Shown here in pieces: positions 8,464 to 15,715 of a stretch of DNA of 64,000 nt. Location: assembly GCA_026129095.1 (NCBI GenBank), contig JAHCIT010000001.1, forward strand, positions 554,771 to 618,770, read 5' to 3'. Under the pieces are notes generated by a model. It was not told the origin of the DNA. It did not search any database and saw only the letters and a program-made list of their open reading frames with translations. Every line of letters starts with the position of its first letter. The stretch's first letter is position 1. The position numbers were made by a program, and so were the translations under genes. This stretch comes from Deltaproteobacteria bacterium (GTDB lineage: Bacteria; JAGRBM01; JAHCIT01).

Positions 8464-9825
8464 TCAGTCCACCGTATCGAAGCTAACGACCGCGGCCTTG
8501 CCCGCCTGAACTTCCACTTCACCGATCGGGACCATCTTGCCAACCGAAAGCTGCGCACTGAGTTCATAGCGGCCGGGTGCCAGCCGGAGCCGCGCAATGC
8601 GGATCTGGTCCGGCAAAAAACCCCAATGGCGTGTATCGGCATTTTCCGTTGCGACGGCAGCGACATTCATGGCCAATCCCACGAGGCTGCCGATCAGTTG
8701 TGCATTGGGATCATTCCCCCTCGACCGCTTGATCGCCTCTTCGGTCGCCTTCGTAGCAGCATACTTGGCGAGTGCACGGGCAACCGCCTTGGCCTTGATC
8801 CGGCCCAGCCGGTCCTCGAGATTTTTCCTTGCAATATCACCCAGTGGCTGCGCTTCTTCCGTCGCGGCAGAAGCAATCTCATAAGGCAGTCCATCGCCCT
8901 CCCCGATGCGTGTTGCCCGGATGACCGAACCCTTGTTGAAATACTGGCGACGCCTGTACTCGGGATAAGCAACCTTGATCACATGCCCGTCCGGGGTCGG
9001 AATGATCCAGGACTTTTCCACCTTTTCCGGCACGAGTCCGTTCAGATGGATCACCACAACATCTCCAAAGTCCTGTGGGGTTAGTCCCTCTGGTGGTGGC
9101 ACAGCGCCGTCTGGAAGCTCATCACCCGACAGAAATGCCGCCTCACCGGCCAGTACAGCCAACTGCTTCGGTACCGCCGACCGGTAGTGCTTCTGGTAGT
9201 CCCCGCCATAGATTTCGAAAGCCTTGCGAAAGGCGACGCCTGCATCCTGAAGGTCTTCCGAGGTACCGGAGTGCAGGTACAGGATACCAGTGATGAAACG
9301 GCCGAAAGCATCCTCGGTATAGACGTTCTGGCTTTCCTCGTATTTCGTGTTGTAGAGCGCCAGCTTTTCATCCACCCGGCGGGCCTCGACGAGTGCGCTT
9401 TCGGTATTCCCCATTTCCGCATAGATGAGGGCCTTGAAGATGTTTACCATCACCCGCTCGAAATCCTCGCCGCTGTATTCTGACATCGTGTCGTTGACTA
9501 TTCCGGTGGCGAGCGTCCGGGTAACGGACGTGGTGTACAGTTCTTCTCCCAGAATATCGGCCTGTTCGAATACCTTGAGTGCCTCGGGAAACCGTTTGGC
9601 ATAGTAGAGAAGCGCGCCTTCCTCATAGATTGCCAGCAGCCGTTCCGCCTTGCCGTAGTTCTTGCGGTTCTCCTGAAAAGTCTTGAGCGCGCCGTCGTGG
9701 TTCCGGTGTGCGCGCTGGTTGTTCACCTGCTGATGAAACCTGACGCTCGGTGCACAGGCCGACACCAGCACGCACAATGCACCACCCAGCACCAGACTGA
9801 ACTGGCGCATCCGTCCTGTTATCAT
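8464..9825 (-). CDS. TPR-type lipoprotein resembling COG3014
   Basis: A 453-residue protein with a lipoprotein signal (LVLGGALCVLVSAC, lipidated Cys24) and helical repeats over roughly residues 40-220, including EGALLYYAKRFPEALKVFEQAD. The C-terminal half is rich in beta-strand and alanine, with a TEEAIKRSRGNDPN stretch. It resembles COG3014 proteins, which in several Proteobacteria lie beside an LpoB-type gene as here; that association is recalled. GGGAGG lies 7 bases before the ATG. It follows the LpoB-like gene after 36 bases, so the pair is probably one operon. A role with the LpoB-like protein in the outer membrane is an inference. Confidence 0.75.
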   Translation of the reverse strand: MITGRMRQFSLVLGGALCVLVSACAPSVRFHQQVNNQRAHRNHDGALKTFQENRKNYGKAERLLAIYEEGALLYYAKRFPEALKVFEQADILGEELYTTSVTRTLATGIVNDTMSEYSGEDFERVMVNIFKALIYAEMGNTESALVEARRVDEKLALYNTKYEESQNVYTEDAFGRFITGILYLHSGTSEDLQDAGVAFRKAFEIYGGDYQKHYRSAVPKQLAVLAGEAAFLSGDELPDGAVPPPEGLTPQDFGDVVVIHLNGLVPEKVEKSWIIPTPDGHVIKVAYPEYRRRQYFNKGSVIRATRIGEGDGLPYEIASAATEEAQPLGDIARKNLEDRLGRIKAKAVARALAKYAATKATEEAIKRSRGNDPNAQLIGSLVGLAMNVAAVATENADTRHWGFLPDQIRIARLRLAPGRYELSAQLSVGKMVPIGEVEVQAGKAAVVSFDTVD

Positions 9826-9861
9826 GACTCTGCCCTCCCCAGGGATTTCCGAATGGCGGTA

Positions 9862-10470
9862 CTAGAACTTCGCCTTTGACCGCTCGATGTATTTCTTGAT
9901 CTTCTTTTCGCCAATCCAGACCTTCTGGTTGGTGCTGAGATTGATGAGCTCCAGATTGATCTGGTAGAAAACCACACGTTCACCCTCGGCCTGGTCAGTG
10001 ATGCTGTTGATGACGCCCTGAAGCATGTAGTCGGCGCCCTTTTCGGCATGATCGGCCTGGTTCTGTGCCGTGAAACCGTACTGCTGGTCGGTTCGCTCGT
10101 CACGAATCTCCTTGCGCTCATCCTTGGATGCAACCACATCGACCCGCCCGGAGTTCACCCAGGCGCGCTCCAGATCCTTCGAGAACGTCTGCGTGTTGAT
10201 ATGCTCACTGGACCGGTTGCGGATGGTTCCGACAATCACGGTCGGCACCCCGCCGGGCTTTTTCGGCTGGAACCGCTCCAGCCAGGCGGCCGACATGACA
10301 TCCTTGATTACCTCCTCCGAGACGAGGCGTGAATCGGTGTCATTCCACCGCCCTGAAAGGTCCTTCTGCTCCTTGACGTCAACACGGCTGACTTTCGTTC
10401 CGCAGGCCGGGGCAGACAGAACCGCCGCCACAAACAGGATCCGCACCAGGCGTCCAGACAGGAATTTCAT
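9862..10470 (-). CDS. lpoB: LpoB-like penicillin-binding protein activator lipoprotein
   Basis: A 202-residue protein with a short signal peptide ending in APAC (Cys23 as lipidation site). The body matches the LpoB fold: GRWNDTDSRLVSEEVIKDVM, then VPTVIVGTIRNRSSEHINTQTF and LINLSTNQKVWIGEKKIKKYIERSK at the C-terminus. LpoB is an outer-membrane lipoprotein that activates the synthase PBP1b; homologues outside Gammaproteobacteria are less well characterised. The ATG has GGAGG 8 bases upstream. Its downstream partner is the COG3014-like lipoprotein. No PBP gene lies in this window, so the partner is inferred. Confidence 0.85.
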   Translation of the reverse strand: MKFLSGRLVRILFVAAVLSAPACGTKVSRVDVKEQKDLSGRWNDTDSRLVSEEVIKDVMSAAWLERFQPKKPGGVPTVIVGTIRNRSSEHINTQTFSKDLERAWVNSGRVDVVASKDERKEIRDERTDQQYGFTAQNQADHAEKGADYMLQGVINSITDQAEGERVVFYQINLELINLSTNQKVWIGEKKIKKYIERSKAKF

Positions 10471-10629
10471 TCGACATACCTCCAGTGGATATTTGGCGGC
10501 ACCAGTCAGGAGCCGTCTCGAAACAGTTTTCAGGAACAGCAGGGACTCTAGGTCTGCCCCGGCTTGTTGCCAAGTCGGGACAACTTGCCTGCCAGCATTG
10601 CGGCGTGTCAGGGGGACGGCATTAGCATC

Positions 10630-11103
10630 ATGGGTAAAAAGGACAAAAAGCCGGACTCCCTCATTACCGAGAACCGCAAGGCGCGATTCCGGTACCAGGT
10701 GCTGGAAACAGTCGAGGCGGGGATCGTGCTGGAAGGCTGGGAAGTCAAGAGCCTGCGCGAGGACGGCGCGAATGTGTCAGACGCCTATGGGGTCATCAAC
10801 GGAAGCGAGGTGTTCCTCCTGAATCTGCACATTTCACCCTATACCAAGTCCCGTGTGATCCCCGGCATGGAGACCCGGACCCGCAAGCTCCTGCTGAACC
10901 GCAAGGAGATCAACGGCCTCGTCGGACAGGTGCGCGAGAAAGGCCGGACGCTCATCCCGCTCAAGCTCTACTGGAACGAGGCCGGACGGGCCAAGGTCCT
11001 GCTCGGTGTCTGCATCGGCAAGCAGGCCCACGACAAGCGGGAAACGATCAAGCGGCGCGACGAGGACCGCTACATCGCCCGGGTAAAAAAACAGTTCCGT
11101 TAA
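10630..11103 (+). CDS. smpB: SsrA-binding protein SmpB
   Basis: A 157-residue SmpB of normal length. Landmarks are the N-terminal NRKARFRYQVLE, EAGIVLEGWEVKSLR, AYGVINGSEVFLLNLHISPY and the basic C-terminal tail KRRDEDRYIARVKKQFR. SmpB carries tmRNA into stalled ribosomes during trans-translation. The frame is open to 10564, but the ATG at 10630 gives the family N-terminus (MGKKDKK). The ssrA gene often lies near smpB; I looked in the 523-base gap downstream and did not find its characteristic ends, so it is probably elsewhere. Confidence 0.96.
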   Translation: MGKKDKKPDSLITENRKARFRYQVLETVEAGIVLEGWEVKSLREDGANVSDAYGVINGSEVFLLNLHISPYTKSRVIPGMETRTRKLLLNRKEINGLVGQVREKGRTLIPLKLYWNEAGRAKVLLGVCIGKQAHDKRETIKRRDEDRYIARVKKQFR

Positions 11104-11626
11104 CGCCCTGCGTTGTCCTGAGGCTGACAAGAGCGTGCTGACGCCCGTGTCAGTCCCGGTTCACTGGTTGAACAACAGCCGAACATGGCGTCTTATTTTG
11201 TAATATATATCAATAGTTTTAACAGGTTAGGGTTGAACATGGAACCGAACAGCCGTTCGCTGAATGGGTGTTTTTTTCTTGCTGTTTCAGTTCCGTGTCA
11301 TTCATAATGCCCGCGTGACCGGAGCCCGAAGGGCAAATAGCCCACAGAAGGCTCCAGGCCGCCTGGATTCCTGTCCGGATTGACGGAGGAACCGGGACGG
11401 AAAGGCCACAAGGACGCGGCAAGCTGTCAGGCCGGCGCGGCAGATTCCCCAGGAGCCCGGAAACGGACCCAGGAGGAAAGAGCCAGCAAAGCGCAGGTAA
11501 CCCCAACGACAGTTCACCCGTTAACTGGCCCGCAAAGCGACGAACGGCTCGCCTTCACGTTTTGCGTACGTCCCGGCTCACATCACTCCCTCATATCCGA
11601 GCAATGGAAGCACCTCCGGCGGAGAC
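11104..11626 (+). other. 523-base intergenic region with structured, GC-rich core
   Basis: There is no convincing gene between smpB and panB. At the 5' side there is an AT-rich tract (about 11190-11225), two copies of GGTTGAACA (11166-11174 and 11231-11239) and a small hairpin CGAAC-AGCC-GTTCG (11246-11259) followed by a run of seven T after 11 bases, a possible weak smpB terminator. From about 11310 the sequence is GC-rich and foldable, with a nested hairpin: GGAGCC (11321-11326) pairs with GGCTCC (11350-11355), enclosing GGGC (11331-11334) and GCCC (11340-11343). It could be an unrecognised small RNA or a panB leader. I could not match it to a known riboswitch, tmRNA, 6S or RNase P RNA. Confidence 0.4.
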
Positions 11627-12487
11627 ATGAAACCGGCGCATCGGGATTTTCCCGTGGCACCGGGATCGGAGAAGCGCACGGACGTGGCAAAAAAGAAGAC
11701 CATACCGGAACTTCAGGCCATGAAAGCCAAGGACGAGAAGATCGTCATGGTCACGGCCTACGACGCGACGTTCACCCGGATCCTGGACCAGGCCGGGGTG
11801 GACTGCGTTCTGGTGGGCGATTCCCTGTCGATGGTGATCCAGGGCAATCCGGACACCCTCTCGGTCACGCTCGATGAAATGATCTACCACGGCCGGATTG
11901 TCCGGCGCGGCATCTCCAAGGCCCATCTGGTTGTCGATCTGCCGTTCGGCTCCTATCAGGAGTCTCCCGAACAGGCCGTGCGTTCGGCTTCGAGACTCAT
12001 GAAAGAGGGAGGCGCCGAAAGCGTGAAGCTGGAGGGTGGCCTCCCGATGGTTCCCTCGGTGCGGCGTCTTTCCGAGGTGGGCATCCCGGTCATGGGTCAC
12101 ATCGGCCTCACGCCGCAGTCGATCCACGCTTTCGGGGGCTTCAAGGTGCAGGGCCGTTCAGCCGAGGCGGCCGCGATCCTGAAGGAATCGGCTCTCGCCC
12201 TTGAGGATGCTGGCGCCTGGGCCATCGTTCTGGAGGGGATCCCTTCGGCCCTTGCCCGGGAGATTTCACTCTCGCTCCGTATCCCCACAATCGGTATCGG
12301 CGCCGGCGCGGCCTGTGACGGGCAGGTACTCGTAATTTATGACCTGCTGGGAATGGACAATTCATTCAACCCCAAGTTTGCCAAAAAATACGCCAAGCTG
12401 GCCGACACCATCAATGAAGCCGTCGGCTCGTTCATCGGAGAGGTCCGTTCGGGGCAGTTCCCGGCGGCGGAGCACAGCTACTCATGA
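11627..12487 (+). CDS. panB: 3-methyl-2-oxobutanoate hydroxymethyltransferase (PanB)
   Basis: A 286-residue enzyme that transfers a hydroxymethyl group from methylenetetrahydrofolate to 2-oxoisovalerate, the first committed step to pantothenate. Seen: KIVMVTAYDATFTRILDQAG, the metal-binding VLVGDSLSMVIQG, VKLEGG, MGHIGLTPQS, the catalytic region VLEGIPSALA and IGIGAGAACDGQVLVIYD. The ATG has GGAG a few bases upstream and adds about 20 residues before the core, somewhat longer than most PanB. A later start is possible. The stop overlaps the panC start (ATGA), so panB, panC and panD form one operon. Confidence 0.96.
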   Translation: MKPAHRDFPVAPGSEKRTDVAKKKTIPELQAMKAKDEKIVMVTAYDATFTRILDQAGVDCVLVGDSLSMVIQGNPDTLSVTLDEMIYHGRIVRRGISKAHLVVDLPFGSYQESPEQAVRSASRLMKEGGAESVKLEGGLPMVPSVRRLSEVGIPVMGHIGLTPQSIHAFGGFKVQGRSAEAAAILKESALALEDAGAWAIVLEGIPSALAREISLSLRIPTIGIGAGAACDGQVLVIYDLLGMDNSFNPKFAKKYAKLADTINEAVGSFIGEVRSGQFPAAEHSYS

Positions 12488-13398
12488 AGGTTGTCGGCAC
12501 CACGACCGAGATGCGTGATCTCACCCGGCGGCTCCGCCGGGAGGACAAAACGATCGCCTTCGTGCCAACGATGGGCTTCCTGCATGAGGGCCATGCCTCG
12601 CTGCTCCGGCTTGCCCGCCGGAAAGGCGACGTCCTGGTGCTGTCGATTTTTGTCAATCCCGCGCAGTTTGGACCCAGTGAGGATCTCGATCGTTATCCCC
12701 GGAATCTTGAAGGCGATCTTGCCATTGCCCGCCGCGAGAACGTGGACATTGTTTTCACCCCCACACCGGCGGAAATGTACGGAACAGGCTTCCAGACCTG
12801 GATCGACGTGGCAGAAGTATCGAAGCCCCTCTGCGGCGCCTCACGGCCGGGGCATTTCCGGGGAGTGGCGACCGTAGTAGCCAAGCTGCTGAACATCGTC
12901 CATGCCGACGTGGCCGTTTTCGGTGAAAAGGATTTCCAGCAGCTGGCCGTGATCCGCCGGATGGTCCGCGACCTCGACATGGACGTGGAAATCCTGGGCG
13001 GCCCTCTCGTCCGGGAAACCGACGGTCTGGCCATGAGTTCGCGTAACGTGAACCTCTCTCCGGCCCACCGGCGTGATGCACTCGTTCTGAAGCGTGCAAT
13101 CGACCGCGTTAGGGAACTGTCCGCAGCGGGTGAAACCAGCGCCGGAACACTCATCGCCGCCGCCCGGAAAGTGCTTGACGAAGTACCCGGTGGCGAGACC
13201 GACTACGTGGAGATTCGCGACGCCTCCACGCTCGAAACCATTGACCGGCTGGACGGACCCGCGCTACTGGCGCTGGCGGTCCGTTTTGGCGGTACCAGGC
13301 TCATCGACAACACGGTACTCCCTGTGGGGGGCCGGGTTCATGAGGAAAACCCGAGGGCTCCGATCCCTGAACTGTCAGGGACGGCGACCCCGCACTGA
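12484..13398 (+). CDS. panC: Pantothenate synthetase (PanC)
   Basis: A 304-residue ATP-dependent ligase joining pantoate and beta-alanine. The nucleotidyltransferase motifs are present: PTMGFLHEGHASLLR with the HxGH signature, SIFVNPAQFGPSEDLDRYPR, VFGEKDFQQLAVIRRMVRDL and MSSRNVNLSPAHR, which holds the KMSKS-like element. The C-terminus runs about 20 residues past the usual end (EENPRAPIPELSGTATPH). It overlaps panB by 4 bases and precedes panD by 15 bases; the panB and panD products supply its two substrates. Confidence 0.96.
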   Translation: MKVVGTTTEMRDLTRRLRREDKTIAFVPTMGFLHEGHASLLRLARRKGDVLVLSIFVNPAQFGPSEDLDRYPRNLEGDLAIARRENVDIVFTPTPAEMYGTGFQTWIDVAEVSKPLCGASRPGHFRGVATVVAKLLNIVHADVAVFGEKDFQQLAVIRRMVRDLDMDVEILGGPLVRETDGLAMSSRNVNLSPAHRRDALVLKRAIDRVRELSAAGETSAGTLIAAARKVLDEVPGGETDYVEIRDASTLETIDRLDGPALLALAVRFGGTRLIDNTVLPVGGRVHEENPRAPIPELSGTATPH

Positions 13399-13413
13399 AG
13401 AGGAAGCACGCTC

Positions 13414-13803
13414 ATGGCAACCAGAACAATGCTCCGGGGCAAGATCCATCGCTGCACAGTGACGCAGGCCGACCTGCACTATGAGGGCAGCGTGACGATC
13501 GACCGCGACCTGATGGATGGAGCGAACCTGCTCCCCTACGAGGCTGTAGACATCTGGAACGTGGACAACGGCGAGCGGTTCTCAACCTATGCGCTCGAAG
13601 GCCCCCGTGGCTCGGGCGTCATCTGCGTCAATGGCGCCGCAGCCCGCAAGGTGGCCGTGGGCGACCGGATCATCATCGCCCATTTCGCCCAGGCGACCGA
13701 GGAAGAAGCCCGGAGCTGGGAACCAGCCTGTGTGTTTGTCGACGAGAAGAACCGGCCGAAGAAGCTCCAGTCCTACGAATCAGTGAATCTCCGCGCGGTC
13801 TGA
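13414..13803 (+). CDS. panD: Aspartate 1-decarboxylase (PanD), pyruvoyl enzyme
   Basis: A 129-residue proenzyme that makes beta-alanine from aspartate. The self-cleavage site YEGS places the bond between Gly25 and Ser26, the serine becoming the pyruvoyl group. [32 protein letters not shown] and the GAAAR motif ([16 protein letters not shown]) match the family. A GAGGAAG site precedes the ATG. It is the last gene of the pan operon, followed by a strong terminator. Activation factors such as PanM (gammaproteobacterial) are not visible here. Confidence 0.96.
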   Translation: MATRTMLRGKIHRCTVTQADLHYEGSVTIDRDLMDGANLLPYEAVDIWNVDNGERFSTYALEGPRGSGVICVNGAAARKVAVGDRIIIAHFAQATEEEARSWEPACVFVDEKNRPKKLQSYESVNLRAV

Positions 13804-13829
13804 ATCGCACGGCATTTCCCGAAGCCACA

Positions 13830-13863
13830 AAACGCCGCCACCGGTCACCCGGAGGCGGCGTTT
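13830..13863. terminator. Intrinsic terminator after panD
   Basis: A perfect 10-bp stem AAACGCCGCC/GGCGGCGTTT encloses a 14-base loop. Its A and T ends give a T-tract on both strands, so it can serve both panD and the convergent ABC1/UbiB gene, whose stop lies 15 bases to the right. Confidence 0.9.
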
Positions 13864-13877
13864 CCTATTAAGGCCCT

Positions 13878-15461
13878 TCAGGCGCCCTGTTGCACGGATT
13901 CCGAGGGAGACGCCTTCACCACTGCCTCCAGCCGCTTCTTGTCCTCATTGGCGGCCATCGTGAGAACAGCCATGTGGGGCATGATGAGCTGGACGAGATC
14001 GGCTTTAGGCTGGTGCTTGTCGATCGGGATGGGTGGAGTTGCCAGGATACGGCCCAGCATGACGTACTGCTCGGGAATGTAGTCTATGCGGTGATTCTGG
14101 TCGACGGCGTTGAAATCCTCGGTCATCTGCCGGAGATTGCCCTTGAGATGGGTGATGAGATCACTACCGTCGTTGAAATGCTTTACGACGATGTCGGTCA
14201 CCTTCATTCCGTAGACAGCCCATTCCCGCAGCGACTCCTTGGTGTGGAGCTTGGTGCGGTAGCTGAGATCCCACAGGGCGTTGGTGATCTGGTCCGGATT
14301 CTTTGTGAGATATCCGTTGATGATCTCCACAACACCGACACGGAAATTCTCTGGAAGCTGCTTGGCGCAGCCGAAATCGATCATCACCAGCGCCGGCTTG
14401 CACTCAGCATTGTGCGGATCCTTGTCATAAACCATGAAATTGCCCGGATGCGTGTCAGCCTGGAAGAAACCATGCCGGGTGATCGTATGCAGCATTGAAT
14501 TGAGGAGCAGCTTGTAGAGCGTGTCCTTCTTCGTACCGGGCACGTTCGGATCCGAATACCAGTCCATCATCTTGTGCCCGTTGATGAACTCCATGCCGAT
14601 CACCGCATTCGTGCAGTATTCGGGATACAGCTCCGGAATGATGATTTCGCCCTTCTCTCGCATCGCCGCAAGCAGTTCCCGCATCCGGACGTGGTTCTCG
14701 ATCTCGTTTCGGTAGTCGAGCTCCATCCGGATGTATTTGACGAATTCACCGATGGTTTTTCCGTGATCGATGCCAGATACTTCTTTGTACCAGGCCAGCT
14801 CAATGATCCGGACGAAGATGGGGAGCATCAGGTTGATAACGTTCAGATCGGTATGAAACTTGGCATCAATGCCGGGATACTTGATCTTCATGACCCCGTG
14901 ACGGCCGTCCTTGAAGATACAGCGGTGAACCTGTCCGATGGAGGCACAGGCCAGGGGCTCCGTATCAAAACTGAGGCAGATATCCTCGATCTCCTTGCCG
15001 AACTCCTCACGGATCCGTCGGCGGATCTGCCGGGTTGACGCACGCGGCACACGGTCCTGCATCTTGGTCATCTCGACCAGGTAGATCGGTGGCAGAAGCG
15101 CCATCTGGGTCGAAAGAAACTGTCCGATCTTGATGTACACACCCTTGAGGAGAACAAAGGAATCGTAGATGCGCCGGGCATTCCGGGCATGGACCTCCTC
15201 CAGAGCCTCCCGCCGTTTGCCCTTTTCCGTGAAGGTCTTGGTAATGAGGGCGAACCAGACGTAGCTCACCAGCACACGGGCAAACAGGTAGGTCGTAATG
15301 ATCGTCCGTGGGATGCGGTAGTCCATCAGGAAGCCCCAGAAGCCGGAGCCAGCATGAGGCAGGTCTCCCTGCTTTTCAGCCTCTTCCCTGGCCTTCTTGA
15401 CCTTGGCCACCCATTCGTCGACTTCCTGTTCGGAAGGCGCTTTTACCGGTTCACGCTCCAC
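13878..15461 (-). CDS. ABC1/UbiB (AarF) family atypical kinase
   Basis: A 527-residue protein of the UbiB family, ancient kinase-like ATPases linked to ubiquinone and other isoprenoid lipid homeostasis. The KxGQ motif is at KIGQ (111-114), the alanine-rich loop at ACASIGQVHR (171-180) and a candidate nucleotide-binding lysine in VMKIKYPG. The catalytic-type QADTHPGNF and VMIDFGCAK follow. The A-rich loop, usually AAAS, carries a cysteine here. A possible membrane segment lies near residues 53-73. It stands alone with no quinone-biosynthesis neighbours, so the exact role is open. The C-terminal helical extension is long but within the family range. Confidence 0.88.
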   Translation of the reverse strand: MEREPVKAPSEQEVDEWVAKVKKAREEAEKQGDLPHAGSGFWGFLMDYRIPRTIITTYLFARVLVSYVWFALITKTFTEKGKRREALEEVHARNARRIYDSFVLLKGVYIKIGQFLSTQMALLPPIYLVEMTKMQDRVPRASTRQIRRRIREEFGKEIEDICLSFDTEPLACASIGQVHRCIFKDGRHGVMKIKYPGIDAKFHTDLNVINLMLPIFVRIIELAWYKEVSGIDHGKTIGEFVKYIRMELDYRNEIENHVRMRELLAAMREKGEIIIPELYPEYCTNAVIGMEFINGHKMMDWYSDPNVPGTKKDTLYKLLLNSMLHTITRHGFFQADTHPGNFMVYDKDPHNAECKPALVMIDFGCAKQLPENFRVGVVEIINGYLTKNPDQITNALWDLSYRTKLHTKESLREWAVYGMKVTDIVVKHFNDGSDLITHLKGNLRQMTEDFNAVDQNHRIDYIPEQYVMLGRILATPPIPIDKHQPKADLVQLIMPHMAVLTMAANEDKKRLEAVVKASPSESVQQGA

Positions 15462-15649
15462 GAGATTATTACCTTCCCGGCCATTCCGTTTTATTCACAG
15501 GCAAATGGCCGTCCGTTCCCGGCTTCCACATAGCGGAGAACGGTCCAAATTCCCAACGGTTCCGCATTCTTGCCGACTTACCGATGGGTTGTCTAGCTCC
15601 GGCCATTCTGAATAGGACTCATCAAAGGCTACAAAGCTATTTTCTGGCC

Positions 15650-15687
15650 AAAAAGACACCGGAGCAGCCCCGTAAGCCTGCTCCGGT
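15650..15687 (-). terminator. Intrinsic terminator of the lipoprotein gene
   Basis: On the minus strand a perfect 10-bp stem (CTGCTCCGGT pairs with ACCGGAGCAG; 15658-15667 and 15678-15687) is followed by GTC and then five T. It lies 29 bases past the stop of the lipoprotein gene. Confidence 0.8.
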
Positions 15688-15715
15688 GAACTCTACAACC
15701 CTTGTGAATTAGTAT

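Noticed and set aside
11300-11530. Possible RNase P RNA between smpB and panB (ACGGAAAGGCCACAAGG and GAGGAAAG resemble its conserved parts)
   Set aside because: The conserved elements are in the wrong order and the pairing core is missing; the match looks like chance in GC-rich sequence.
11104-11626. Possible ssrA (tmRNA) next to smpB
   Set aside because: I see no tRNA-like ends, no GATTCGAC-type 5' element and no CCA end; GGATTGACGG alone is not enough.
11380-11877. Plus-strand frame of 165 codons overlapping panB
   Set aside because: It runs through panB in another frame and is rich in Gly, Arg and His as such shadows are.
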